From NCBI GenBank assembly GCA_035373905.1, contig DAOSOK010000025.1, positions 1 to 64,000 on the forward strand: 64,000 nt of DNA. Reading direction: 5' to 3'. The notes below the pieces were generated by a model. That model saw only the letters and a list, made by a program, of their open reading frames with translations. It was not told the origin of the DNA and did not search any database. Shown piece by piece: positions 52,282 through 61,213 of this stretch. Made by a program: the position numbers and the translations under genes. Source of the DNA: Candidatus Ozemobacteraceae bacterium (GTDB lineage Bacteria; Muiribacteriota; Ozemobacteria; Ozemobacterales; Ozemobacteraceae). Numbering within the stretch: the first letter of the stretch is position 1; every line of letters starts with the position of its first letter.

Positions 52282-53445
52282 ATGAATTTCGTATTCCTGT
52301 CACCTCATTTTCCGCCCAACTTCTACCAGTTCCCGGTCGGTCTGGCGAAAGCGGGAGCCCGTGTTCTCGGCATCGGCGAAGCCCCCTGGGAAGAACTCCG
52401 CCCCGAGTTGCAGGCCGCCTTGGCCGAGTATTACCGCGTCAATTCCATGAACGACTACGACCAGGTCGTACGCGCGATGGGCAATTTCATTCATCACCAC
52501 GGCCTGATGGATCGCATCGAATCGCACAACGAGCACTGGCTCCTGCTGGAAGGCGCGTTGCGCGAGGATTTCAACATTTTCGGGCCCAAGCGGCAGGCGA
52601 CGCAGACGCTCAAGCGGAAATCCCTGATGAAAGAGGTCTTTCGGAAAGCCGGCATTCCCGTCGTGCGCGGCGAGGTATACCAGGACCCGAAGCATGCCCG
52701 CGAGTTCGCGAACAACGTAGGATTCCCGATGATCGCCAAACCCGATATCGGCGTCGGCGCTGCGTCCACCTACAAGATCGCGAACGCTCACGAGCTCGAG
52801 GAGTTCATCAAGGGAAAGCCCGACTGCGACTATTTCCTCGAGGAGTTCATCGACGGCGATCTCTTCACGTTTGACGGCATCACGAACAAGGACAACGAGA
52901 TCGTTTATTATACCTCTCACTATTCAGACTTCGGCTGTTACGAGGCCGTCGCGTTCAACGACGACCTTTGGTATTATTCGCTGCGAAATATTCCCGAAAA
53001 GCTGCGCGACTACGGGTTCAAAAGCGTCAAGGCGTTCGACATCCGCGAGAAGTTCTTCCATTTCGAGTTCTTCCGGCGCAGGTCGGACGGCGAATTCATT
53101 CCGCTCGAACTCAACTGCCGTCCGCCCGGCGGCTTCACGACCGACATGATGAACTTCACCTCGGACATCGACGTCTACCAGCAGTGGGCGAACGTCGTCG
53201 TCCAGGGCCGTTTCACGGCCAGCGTCGAGCGCAAGTATCACTGCGCCCACATCGGACGCAAATACGGCAAGCAGTATCGTCTGTCGCACGAGCAGGTCAT
53301 CGACAAATACGGCGATCAGATCATCATGTTCACCGAGGTTTCCCCCGTGCTCGCGCAGGTCATGGGGAACATGGCCTATCTCGCTCGATCACCCGATGAG
53401 AAGGAAATCAAACATATCGTGAATGATATTCTGGCGCTCGCCTGA
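52282..53445 (+). CDS. ATP-grasp carboxylate-amine ligase, substrate unknown
   Basis: 387 residues, cytoplasmic. A Rossmann-like N-terminal domain (MNFVFLSPHFPPNFYQFPVGLAKAG) is followed by an ATP-grasp core: KRKSLMKEVFRKAGIPVVRG, GFPMIAKPDIGVGAASTYKI (nucleotide-binding Lys), DYFLEEFIDGDLFTFDG and the metal-binding PLELNCRPPGGFTTDMMN. The family joins a carboxylate to an amine through an acyl phosphate. The gene is 8 bases before a D-amino-acid PLP enzyme, so they may share an amino acid or peptide product. Confidence 0.85.
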   Translation: MNFVFLSPHFPPNFYQFPVGLAKAGARVLGIGEAPWEELRPELQAALAEYYRVNSMNDYDQVVRAMGNFIHHHGLMDRIESHNEHWLLLEGALREDFNIFGPKRQATQTLKRKSLMKEVFRKAGIPVVRGEVYQDPKHAREFANNVGFPMIAKPDIGVGAASTYKIANAHELEEFIKGKPDCDYFLEEFIDGDLFTFDGITNKDNEIVYYTSHYSDFGCYEAVAFNDDLWYYSLRNIPEKLRDYGFKSVKAFDIREKFFHFEFFRRRSDGEFIPLELNCRPPGGFTTDMMNFTSDIDVYQQWANVVVQGRFTASVERKYHCAHIGRKYGKQYRLSHEQVIDKYGDQIIMFTEVSPVLAQVMGNMAYLARSPDEKEIKHIVNDILALA

Positions 53446-53453
53446 TATCCCCG

Positions 53454-54566
53454 ATGCGTTTTTCCGGTCTCGCCACCCCCGTTGCGCTCGTCGATGGCCC
53501 CATCCTCGAGCGCAACGTCGCTTCCGCCTCCCGGTTCGCGCAACACCTCGGGATCGCCCTCCGGCCGCACGTGAAGACACACAAGTGCGCAGAGATCGCC
53601 AGGCTCCAGATGTCCGCGGGCGCCGCCGGCATCACCTGCGCGACGGTCGACGAGGCGGCCGCGTTCGCCGAAGCCGGCATTCGCGACATCTTCATCGCGT
53701 ATCCCATCGTCGGCGAAGCGAAAATCGAGTTGCTGAAACGGTTCTGCGGCATCGCGAAGGTCGTCGTTGCGGCAGACAACGAGGAGCACATCGTCCTCCT
53801 CGAGTCCGCCGCGCCCGCGCTCGAATCGAAGTTGTTCGTGAGAATCGAGATCGACAGCGGCCATCACAGGTGCGGACTGCCGCCGGGTCCCGACGTGGTC
53901 CGGCTTGCGCGAAGAATCTCGGCTTCACCGGCCCTGGTTCTTGATGGCGTCTTCACCCACGCTGGACATGTCTACGCCGCGACAACGCCCGGGGAACGCC
54001 GCCTGATTTCCGAGACGGAAGGGCGTTCCGTCGTCGACGCGGCGATGATGATCCGGGATGCCGGCATTCTCTGCCCAAACGTCAGCGTCGGATCGACGCC
54101 GACCTGGCGCGTCTCGGGTGCCGTTCCCGGGGTGACCGAGGCGAGGCCCGGCAATTACGTATACAACGATGCCATCCAGGTCGGGCTCGGCGTCGCCGCC
54201 CCGGAAGACTGCGCATTCACGGTGCTTTCGACCGTCGTCGGCGTCTACGACGACCGTTTCGTCATCGACGCCGGCAGCAAGGCCCTCGGCCTCGACAAGG
54301 GTGCCCACGGCATCGAACTTCTGAAGGGATACGGCATCATCAACGCCTCCGACGGAACGATCGTGCGCGAATGGATCCTATCGCGCCTTTCCGAAGAGCA
54401 CGGCATCGTCCCTCTCGAACCGTCTTTCCCGAAACCGGCTATCGGCGACCGCCTCTCGATCATCCCCAACCACTCCTGCGCCGCCGCGAATCTATATTCA
54501 ACATTACATTATATCGATCCGAACGGTCTGCTTCAGCAGTATCACGTCATCGGACGCCACGCCTGA
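53454..54566 (+). CDS. D-threonine aldolase/D-serine dehydratase-like PLP enzyme (fold type III)
   Basis: 370 residues. The alanine-racemase-type barrel has the PLP lysine K41 in LRPHVKTHK, RIEIDSGHHRCGL, VSVGSTPTWRVS and FVIDAGSKALGLDKG. The C-terminal domain contains the metal pair His/Cys in IPNHSCAAANL. This matches the D-threonine aldolase/D-serine dehydratase family, which cleaves beta-hydroxy D-amino acids or dehydrates D-serine. Which reaction occurs cannot be told. It lies 8 bases downstream of the ATP-grasp gene in the same operon. Confidence 0.88.
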   Translation: MRFSGLATPVALVDGPILERNVASASRFAQHLGIALRPHVKTHKCAEIARLQMSAGAAGITCATVDEAAAFAEAGIRDIFIAYPIVGEAKIELLKRFCGIAKVVVAADNEEHIVLLESAAPALESKLFVRIEIDSGHHRCGLPPGPDVVRLARRISASPALVLDGVFTHAGHVYAATTPGERRLISETEGRSVVDAAMMIRDAGILCPNVSVGSTPTWRVSGAVPGVTEARPGNYVYNDAIQVGLGVAAPEDCAFTVLSTVVGVYDDRFVIDAGSKALGLDKGAHGIELLKGYGIINASDGTIVREWILSRLSEEHGIVPLEPSFPKPAIGDRLSIIPNHSCAAANLYSTLHYIDPNGLLQQYHVIGRHA

Positions 54567-54606
54567 CCCTCCGCCGACGCACCGGCGATCGAATTTGAAA
54601 TCTGTT

Positions 54607-54635
54607 GGAGGGGCGGGTTTGAAACCCGCCCCTCC
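54607..54635. repeat. Palindromic repeat (family A)
   Basis: GGAGGGGCGGGTTT / GAAACCCGCCCCTCC, 29 bases, nearly identical in core to 105-132. It follows the D-threonine-aldolase-like gene and may end its transcript. Confidence 0.82.
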
Positions 54636-54702
54636 GTCTGCATCTACGACATTGGCATCGGACTCCGTTTGTGCTGTCGTTTTCCAAGATTCCGGATTCG
54701 GC

Positions 54703-54731
54703 TGGACAATCGGGCGTCGAACGGGTATCGT
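54703..54731 (+). promoter_or_regulatory. Probable promoter of the POT transporter gene
   Basis: TGGACA (54703-54708), 17 bases, TATCGT (54726-54731). Moderate match. It lies about 55 bases before ATG 54789. Confidence 0.4.
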
Positions 54732-54788
54732 ATGTGTTCGCGCTACGGCACGAACCCCGAGAAACATTCAACACAAGGTGAGGCATCC

Positions 54789-56384
54789 ATGGCAGAATAC
54801 AAAGATACGGTCGGCAAAGGCGAATTCCTGGGGCACCCCATCGGGCTCGTCGTCCTGTTCTTCACGGAAATGTGGGAGCGCTTCTCCTACTACGGCATGC
54901 GAGGCCTGCTCAAGCTGTACATGGTGAACTTCCTGTTCGTGAACCTGCGGCAACAGTTCCAGGGCAACACGGAAATGCTGATCCCGGGCGCGCCTGACGA
55001 CGTTCTGTTCTGGCCGACCCTCCAGAAACTCATCCCGGGCGAAGTCGGCGCCAAGGCCTCGATGATTTATGGATTGTATACCGGCCTCGTCTACCTGACG
55101 CCGGTCTTCGGCGGCATGATCGCCGACAAGTATCTCGGCCAGCGCAAAACCGTCGCCATCGGCGGCATCCTGATGGCGATCGGCCAGTTCATGCTGATGT
55201 CGCCCAACCTGTTCTTCGTCGCCCTCCTGCTCTTGATCATCGGGAACGGCGCGTTCAAGCCGAACATCTCGACACAGGTCGGCAACCTCTACCAGCCCGG
55301 CGATCCGCGAAGAGACGGCGCGTTTACCTACTTCTATATGGGCATCAACCTCGGCGCCTTCCTGACGAACTTCGTCTGCGGCACCCTGGCCGCCCTCTAC
55401 GGTTGGAAATACGGCTTCGGCGCCGCCGGCGTCGGCATGCTGCTCGGCGTGACGGTCTACCTGCTCTCCCAGAGCTACCTCGCCCCCGACAACATGATGA
55501 AGAGCAAGGAAGAGAAGCACGAGGACGTCGTGCAGACTGCCGAAACACCCTCGGAATCGGGCTCGAGCACGACGCTCACGATCGTCAACGGGCTGCTCGG
55601 CATCGACATCCTGATCGCCATCGCGCTTCCCATCTGGGGCTTCATGACCTCGTTCTCCCTCAACATGATCATGGGCTTCCTGTTCACCATCACTGCCGCC
55701 TTCTTCATCAATGGCCTGCGGAAAGCGAAGCCGGCCCTCACCGAGGCTGAATGGCAGGGCATCGCGGCCCTCGTCGGCCTGTGCGTTCTCAACATCGTCT
55801 TCTGGTCGGTGTATGAACAACAGGGCAACACGATGCAGAGCTGGGCCGACGAACAGACGGTCTGGCCGATCATCTTCGGCTTCCAGATTCCCTCGACCTG
55901 GTTCCAGTCGTTCAACCCCGGCGTGATCTTCCTGCTCGCGCCGCTTCTCGACATGTTCTGGGCCTGGCAGAACCGCCGCGGCAAGGAGCCGAGCAGCGTC
56001 ACGAAGATGGCCATCGGCAGCGTCATCCTTGGCCTCTCGTTCATCGTCATGGTCGTCGGCGTGCGGATGGTCGGCGACACGAAGGGAAGCCCCTTCTGGC
56101 CGCTGTTCTGCACCTTCCTGCTGACGATCGGCGAGCTGTATCTGTCACCGGTCGGCCTGTCGCTGGTCACCAAGGTGGCCCCGGCCCGCGTCGTGTCGAT
56201 GATGATGGGCATGTGGTTCCTGTCCAGCTTCGCCGGAAACTACCTGTCCGGCTACATCGGCACCTTCTACGAGAACAAGACCCTCTCCAAGGAGGCGTTC
56301 TTCTGGCTGCTCACCTTCCTCGGCCTCGGAACGGGCGGCCTGATGTTCGCCTTCAACAAGCCTCTCAAAAAGATTCTCGGGTAA
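54789..56384 (+). CDS. POT/PTR family proton-dependent oligopeptide transporter
   Basis: 531 residues, about 13-14 membrane helices. Family signatures: GLVVLFFTEMWERFSYYGMRGLL (ExxER-type helix 1), GGMIADKYLGQRKTV, FKPNISTQVGNLY, FTYFYMGINLGAFL and FWSVYEQQGNTMQSWAD. It imports di- and tripeptides with protons. AGGTGAGGC precedes the ATG; an upstream in-frame ATG lies before the promoter. It is a single gene with a strong terminator. It complements the OPT/PepT operon. Confidence 0.94.
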   Translation: MAEYKDTVGKGEFLGHPIGLVVLFFTEMWERFSYYGMRGLLKLYMVNFLFVNLRQQFQGNTEMLIPGAPDDVLFWPTLQKLIPGEVGAKASMIYGLYTGLVYLTPVFGGMIADKYLGQRKTVAIGGILMAIGQFMLMSPNLFFVALLLLIIGNGAFKPNISTQVGNLYQPGDPRRDGAFTYFYMGINLGAFLTNFVCGTLAALYGWKYGFGAAGVGMLLGVTVYLLSQSYLAPDNMMKSKEEKHEDVVQTAETPSESGSSTTLTIVNGLLGIDILIAIALPIWGFMTSFSLNMIMGFLFTITAAFFINGLRKAKPALTEAEWQGIAALVGLCVLNIVFWSVYEQQGNTMQSWADEQTVWPIIFGFQIPSTWFQSFNPGVIFLLAPLLDMFWAWQNRRGKEPSSVTKMAIGSVILGLSFIVMVVGVRMVGDTKGSPFWPLFCTFLLTIGELYLSPVGLSLVTKVAPARVVSMMMGMWFLSSFAGNYLSGYIGTFYENKTLSKEAFFWLLTFLGLGTGGLMFAFNKPLKKILG

Positions 56385-56398
56385 CCGAACTCCCCCTG

Positions 56399-56429
56399 AA
56401 AAGGGCCCGAAAGGGCCCTTTTTCTTTTG
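56399..56429 (+). terminator. Rho-independent terminator of the POT gene
   Basis: AAAAGGGCCC/GGGCCCTTTT stem with GAAA loop, followed by TTCTTTT. It lies 15 bases past the stop. Confidence 0.92.
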
Positions 56430-56806
56430 AGAACCGGTCCGCAGATATCGCTGATGGCTTGCCTCGGCGCGTGCCAGCCGAGTATATCTGGGGAGTTTGA
56501 GGGACGTGATACCAGATTCTCATGAGTTCTGCAGAAAGCCACTGCGCCACTCGCTCTGAGATTGTCGAAGCCTGACCTGAGCATGAAGATGGGGCCTCTC
56601 GTATTTCACAGGCTCATCACGAATGGGAACCCCAAACTCAGCATTCTGCTGCGAAGGATTGCATGATAGAAGGGGTTCGATATCACGTCCCCACAATTGA
56701 ATGATTCATCTGCTTGCTTCGGCGCGGGATGGCGGAGTATATCTTGATGAATTCACGATTCAGACCACATGTTCGGAAACGATGCCTCATGCATGCTCAC
56801 ACAGCG
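56430..56806. other. Non-coding stretch with a diverged direct repeat
   Basis: No open frame has coding character. Two 33-base segments, 56457-56489 and 56712-56744, are alike at about 26 positions (GCTTGC-TCGGCGCG, then GAGTATATCT). A decayed family B hairpin (GATTGTCGAAGCC) is at 56562-56585. The glycosyltransferase promoter should be here, but I cannot pick it with confidence. Confidence 0.45.
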
Positions 56807-57724
56807 ATGAACCAAGATTCTCGGGTCGGTATCGTCATGCTGACCTGGAACCAGAAGCAGATGACGTTCGAGGGACTCGATGCGCTGCGACGTCTCGACG
56901 GGCCGAAACCCCGGGTCGTTCTCGTCGATAACGGGAGCGTCGACGGCACCTGCGAAGCAGTCAGGGCCGCGTATCCAGAGGTCGAGGTGCTCGGACTTCC
57001 CGAGAACAAAGGGTTCTGCGCAGCGAACAATCGGGGCGCCGAGCTTTTTCTGAAGGATCCGTCGATCGAATACGTGCTGTTCGTGAATAACGACATCGAT
57101 CTCGAGCCGGACTGCGTGAACCGGCTCGTCTCCTTCATGGACGCGACCCCGTCCGCCGGGGCCTGCGGACCCCTGATTTTCTACGATTCCCCGCGCGACG
57201 TCGTCTGGGCCGCGGGCGGCCGCATCTTCACCGACCTGATGTGGTTCCCGCCGATCCTCCGCGACAGGCCCTGGCGGTGCGGGAACACGCCGCGGCGCGT
57301 CGGGTATATCCACGGCTGCGCGCTGCTGGTGCGGCGTTCGGTGATCGAGACGATCGGCATGTTCGACGAGCGGTTCTTCATCTACCACGACGAGGTCGAC
57401 TGGTGCCACCGCATGGCGAAGGCCGGCTGGGACGTCTGGCTCGTTCCGGCCGCGCGGCTGTATCACAAGGTCTCCCAGGTCGTCGGCCAGCACAGCCCGA
57501 TGATGATCTACTATACCTCTCGCAATAAATTGCTGTTCTGGTGGAAGCACGGCCGCCTGTCGGACATTCCGAAATTCTACGCATTCCATCTCTGGAAACT
57601 GGTCCGCATCTTCGCCCGCGCCGGCTCCCCCTGGGCGCTGGTCTCGCTCTTCAAAGCCCTGCTCGACGCCGTCACCGGCGCCTTCGGCCGCGGCCATATC
57701 GAAGCCGCGCGAAAGAAGAACTGA
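56807..57724 (+). CDS. Family 2 glycosyltransferase (rhamnosyltransferase-like)
   Basis: 305 residues from ATG 56807; the frame stays open to 56714, with ATGs at 56747 and 56789, so the start is uncertain. GT-A fold: VGIVMLTWNQKQMT, VVLVDNGSVDGT, PENKGFCAANNRG, the metal site FVNNDIDLEP, GCALLVRRSVIETIGMFDERFF and YHDEVDWCHRMAKAGW. Related to WcaA/RfbF-type rhamnosyl and other surface sugar transferases. It is two bases from a radical SAM gene, starting a four-gene cluster. Confidence 0.88.
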   Translation: MNQDSRVGIVMLTWNQKQMTFEGLDALRRLDGPKPRVVLVDNGSVDGTCEAVRAAYPEVEVLGLPENKGFCAANNRGAELFLKDPSIEYVLFVNNDIDLEPDCVNRLVSFMDATPSAGACGPLIFYDSPRDVVWAAGGRIFTDLMWFPPILRDRPWRCGNTPRRVGYIHGCALLVRRSVIETIGMFDERFFIYHDEVDWCHRMAKAGWDVWLVPAARLYHKVSQVVGQHSPMMIYYTSRNKLLFWWKHGRLSDIPKFYAFHLWKLVRIFARAGSPWALVSLFKALLDAVTGAFGRGHIEAARKKN

Positions 57725-57725
57725 G

Positions 57726-58706
57726 ATGGACCTCGATCCGTTCAAGCGGTGGATGTGGCTGAGGACGCTGTATCTGAAATGGCGTCTTCCCGTCCGATAT
57801 CCGTTGATTCTCAACATCGAGCCGACGAACCGGTGCAACCTCGCCTGCGCGATGTGCCCGCGCTCGATCAGCGGCCGCCCGGTCGCCGACATGGAGTGGG
57901 GGCTGTTCGAGAGGCTCGTCTATGAACTAAAACGGGAAGGGCCGATCCTGAAGGTGTTCCTCCAGAAAGACGGCGAACCGCTCCTGCACCCGAAGATCGC
58001 GCAGATGGTCGAGATGCTTGCCGACGCCCGCGCCGCCAAATCGATCGGTATTATAACGAATGGTACACTTCTTAGCGAGGACATGTTTGCCGATCTCGCG
58101 GCGGCCGGCCTCGACGACCTGATCGTCAGCATCGACGCCGTCGAACCCGCGGGGTATGAAAAACTCAAGGGGGCGAATGCTTACGAACGCGTCGTGGCCA
58201 ACGTCGAGAGGGCGATCGCGATGAAGCGCGAGCACAACCTGAAAAAGCCCCTCATCAAGGCGCGCATGGTCGAGCGTCGGGGCCATGAGACAGACGTCGA
58301 AGCGTTCCGGCGACGCTGGACAGGAAAAGCCGACATGGTCGACATCACGCCGTATCACACCTGGATCGGCGCGGTCGGCGACGAGCGATGTTACGGCCGC
58401 GACGGCCGGTATCCCTGCTCGCTTCTCTGGTATACCGGCATCGTCAACTCCGACGGCCAGGTCTCACCCTGCTGCATCGATTACGAATGCCGCGGCTCGC
58501 TGGGCCGGGTGGGGAAGGGCGGTTTCAAGGAAATCTGGAACGGAAAAGCCCTGCATGATCTTCGCATGAAGCATCTGAAGGGCGAATACGGCAGGACCGC
58601 GATCTGCGGCAACTGTGAATACTGGCTGATCAAGGAGGACATCGGCGCCTGGCTGCGCCGTATCTATAGAGTATCGAATACACCCGCGACCGGAGGCGGC
58701 AGATGA
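57726..58706 (+). CDS. Radical SAM/SPASM protein
   Basis: 326 residues. The radical SAM cluster is C37-x3-C41-x2-C44 in EPTNRCNLACAMCPRS. The C-terminal SPASM-like cysteines are YPCSLLW, VSPCCIDYEC and AICGNCEYW, which would hold one or two extra Fe-S clusters. Homologues modify peptides, or sugars and other small molecules in antibiotic and cell-wall pathways. Its context between a glycosyltransferase and a B12-type radical SAM enzyme favours glycan or lipid modification. The stop overlaps the next start (ATGA). Confidence 0.88.
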   Translation: MDLDPFKRWMWLRTLYLKWRLPVRYPLILNIEPTNRCNLACAMCPRSISGRPVADMEWGLFERLVYELKREGPILKVFLQKDGEPLLHPKIAQMVEMLADARAAKSIGIITNGTLLSEDMFADLAAAGLDDLIVSIDAVEPAGYEKLKGANAYERVVANVERAIAMKREHNLKKPLIKARMVERRGHETDVEAFRRRWTGKADMVDITPYHTWIGAVGDERCYGRDGRYPCSLLWYTGIVNSDGQVSPCCIDYECRGSLGRVGKGGFKEIWNGKALHDLRMKHLKGEYGRTAICGNCEYWLIKEDIGAWLRRIYRVSNTPATGGGR

Positions 58707-60193
58707 GCAGTTCGACCACCAAACCGTCGGGAACCATCCCGCCCTTGCGGCGCCCCCTGCGCGTCGCCTTCGTCAACCCGCCATTCCTGCCCGACTACTC
58801 GAGAGGCCAGCGCTCGCCGGCCGTCACCCGGAGCGGAACGCTGTATTACCCGATGTGGCTCGCAGCCGCGGCTGCGCACGCCATCCGTCTCGGCCACGAA
58901 GTCGAGCTGATCGACGCGGTCGCCATCGGCAAGAGCCACGACGATACGATCGCGCGGCTCCGGGCGTTCGCGCCCCACCTGGTTCTCGTCGAGGCCGCCA
59001 CGCCCAGCATCGAGAACGATCTCGCGTTCGCGGCGCGGGCGAAAAACGCGTGCGCGCCGGCGAGCGTGTTCGTGTGCGGAACCCACGTGTCCGCGCTTCC
59101 CGGCGAGTCGCTGGCGCTTCAGCCGTCGATCGACGGGGCAGTGATCGGAGAATACGAGATTCCGCTCGAACAGATTCTGGACTGCCTGGCCGAAGGTCGC
59201 GCCGTGGAAGGTGGCGAGGGCGTTCACCTGCCAGGCCGGCCGGCGGCTCCGCGGACAAGGTACTTCGAGAATCTCGATGCGCGGCCGTTTCTGAGCGAGG
59301 TCTATCACCGGTTTCTGCCGATCTCGAGATATTTCAACCCGAATGCGCACCATCCGATGGTTTCCATCCTGTCGGGCCGCGGCTGTCCGTTCCGATGCAC
59401 GTTCTGCGTGTTTCCCCAGACCCTCACCGGCCACGAATACAGGAAACGTTCGGTCGATTCGCTGATCGAGGAGTTCCGCTGGATCGCCGAACACATGCCC
59501 CAGGTGCGCGGCGTCTTCATCGAGGACGACACGTTCACGGCAGACAGGAAGCGCGTCGCCGAGTTCTGCCGGAAACTTCGCGAACTGCGACTGCCGCTGA
59601 GCTGGACGGTGAACGCCCGCGCCGATGTCGATCTCGATACCCTGCGCGCGATGAAGGGCGCCGGCCTGCGGGGCGTCTGCGTCGGCTTCGAGTCGGGGAG
59701 CCAGGAGCTTCTCGATCGTATTCGCAAAGGCACGAGCATCGCCTCGATGGAGCGATTCGCTGCCGATGCCCGCACCGCCGGCATCAAGGTTCACGGCTGT
59801 TTCATCGTCGGCCTGCCCGGCGAAACGCGCGTGACGCTGCAGCAGACTCTCCAGTTCGCCCTGCGGCTTCCTCTCGATACGGCGCAGTTCTACCCCCTGA
59901 TGGTCTACCCGGGAACCGAAGCCTTCGATTGGGCGAAAGCGAACGGCATGCTCACGGCGGATCGGTGGCGGGACTGGTTGTCTTCTGATGGTCTCCACCA
60001 GTGCGTCGTCAGGTCCGCCGATCTGACGAGCGCCCACCTGGTGCGCTTCTGCAATCATGCGAGACGGAAGTTCTATCTGCGGCGCTCGTATCTGCTCGCC
60101 ACCGCCTGGCGGGTTCTCTCCGACGCCGAAGAGCGGCATCGCGTGGTCCGCTCGGCCCGCACGTTCCTTCGGCATCTGTTCCTCGACAGGTGA
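58703..60193 (+). CDS. B12-binding-domain radical SAM protein (BchE/Mg-protoporphyrin cyclase-like family)
   Basis: 496 residues. The N-terminal cobalamin-binding-like Rossmann domain (about 18-165: RVAFVNPPF, HAIRLGHEVELIDA, VFVCGTHVSALPGE, AVIGEYEIPL) lacks the DxHxxG motif, as usual in this family. The radical SAM motif is C228-x3-C232-x2-C235 in SGRGCPFRCTFCVFP, followed by VFIEDDTFTADR and GCFIVGLPGETRVTLQQT. Members methylate unactivated carbons or rearrange rings in hopanoids, antibiotics and lipids. It is co-translated with the SPASM gene. Confidence 0.9.
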   Translation: MSSSTTKPSGTIPPLRRPLRVAFVNPPFLPDYSRGQRSPAVTRSGTLYYPMWLAAAAAHAIRLGHEVELIDAVAIGKSHDDTIARLRAFAPHLVLVEAATPSIENDLAFAARAKNACAPASVFVCGTHVSALPGESLALQPSIDGAVIGEYEIPLEQILDCLAEGRAVEGGEGVHLPGRPAAPRTRYFENLDARPFLSEVYHRFLPISRYFNPNAHHPMVSILSGRGCPFRCTFCVFPQTLTGHEYRKRSVDSLIEEFRWIAEHMPQVRGVFIEDDTFTADRKRVAEFCRKLRELRLPLSWTVNARADVDLDTLRAMKGAGLRGVCVGFESGSQELLDRIRKGTSIASMERFAADARTAGIKVHGCFIVGLPGETRVTLQQTLQFALRLPLDTAQFYPLMVYPGTEAFDWAKANGMLTADRWRDWLSSDGLHQCVVRSADLTSAHLVRFCNHARRKFYLRRSYLLATAWRVLSDAEERHRVVRSARTFLRHLFLDR

Positions 60194-60205
60194 TGCGGCG
60201 TCTGC

Positions 60206-61213
60206 ATGATCGTTCCTGAACCCCTGCAGGTGTCGGTTGTCGTTCCGGCGTTCAACAGGCCGGAAACGCTGGCCGGCTGTCTCGAAGCCCTTGCTGCCCA
60301 GCAAACATCTCGAACCTGGGAAGTCATCGTCATCGATGATGGCTCCTCCGACAATCTGTCGGACGTCGAATCGAGATTCAAGGAACGAATACCGCTTACC
60401 TGGGTGAGGATGCCCGTAAACGGCGGCCCTGCGCGTGCGAGAAATGCGGGCATCGGGAAGGCGAGGGGAGAGATCGTTCTGTTCACCGACGCAGACTGCC
60501 GGCCCGAACCGGGCTGGATCGATGCGTTATCAGCCCCGTTCGACGATCCCGGGGTGACCGGGGCGAAGGGCGTCTACAAAACCGCACAGACGGATCTCTG
60601 GGCGAAGCTGGCGCAGCTCGAGTTCGAAGAGCGGTTCGAGCTTCTTTCCGGTCAGCCTGACATCGATTTCGTCGACTCGTATTCCGGGGGGTTCAGGCGG
60701 GCGGCGCTCGTGGCCGTCGGCGGGTTCGACACGAGTTTTCCCCGGGCGGACAACGAGGACGTCGATCTCTCGTTCCGCATCAAGGCGCTTGGGGGGCGTT
60801 TCGTGTTCGTCCCGGGCGCCGTCGTCTGGCATACGCACCGGGAAGGCGCCTGGCGGTATTTTCTTTTGAAGATCGGCCGCGGCTACTGGCGGATGCGCGT
60901 CTACCGCCGGCACCCCGGAAAAGCGGGGCGGGACAGTTATACGCCGTTCAGTCTGAAAGCCCAGCTCGTTCTTCTTGCGGTTCTGCCCGTTCTTCTGCTT
61001 TCGCCGCGTTACCGCCGGCGTCTTCTGCCCGTCTGGCTGATTTCCTGGGTCGCGACCTGCGTATCGCTAGCACGAATCAGCCTGCGGAGAGATCCCTCGC
61101 TCCTTCCCTGGACGCCGGTTCTTCCGTTCGTGCGTGGCGTCGCGCTCATCATCGGGATGGTGAAGGGGATCGCAGCCGCAGCAGCAGAACGTCTCCGAGA
61201 TTCGTCCCGCTAA
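60206..61213 (+). CDS. Family 2 glycosyltransferase with C-terminal membrane helices
   Basis: 335 residues. QVSVVVPAFNRPETL, VIVIDDGSSDN, NGGPARARNAGIGKARGEIVLFTDADCRPEPGW (DAD metal site) and FPRADNEDVDLSFRIKALGG define the GT2 domain. Hydrophobic segments near 253-270, 276-294 and 310-327 anchor it. It lies 12 bases after the B12-type radical SAM gene. Its last 65 bases overlap, tail to tail, the glycerate kinase gene on the other strand. Confidence 0.88.
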   Translation: MIVPEPLQVSVVVPAFNRPETLAGCLEALAAQQTSRTWEVIVIDDGSSDNLSDVESRFKERIPLTWVRMPVNGGPARARNAGIGKARGEIVLFTDADCRPEPGWIDALSAPFDDPGVTGAKGVYKTAQTDLWAKLAQLEFEERFELLSGQPDIDFVDSYSGGFRRAALVAVGGFDTSFPRADNEDVDLSFRIKALGGRFVFVPGAVVWHTHREGAWRYFLLKIGRGYWRMRVYRRHPGKAGRDSYTPFSLKAQLVLLAVLPVLLLSPRYRRRLLPVWLISWVATCVSLARISLRRDPSLLPWTPVLPFVRGVALIIGMVKGIAAAAAERLRDSSR

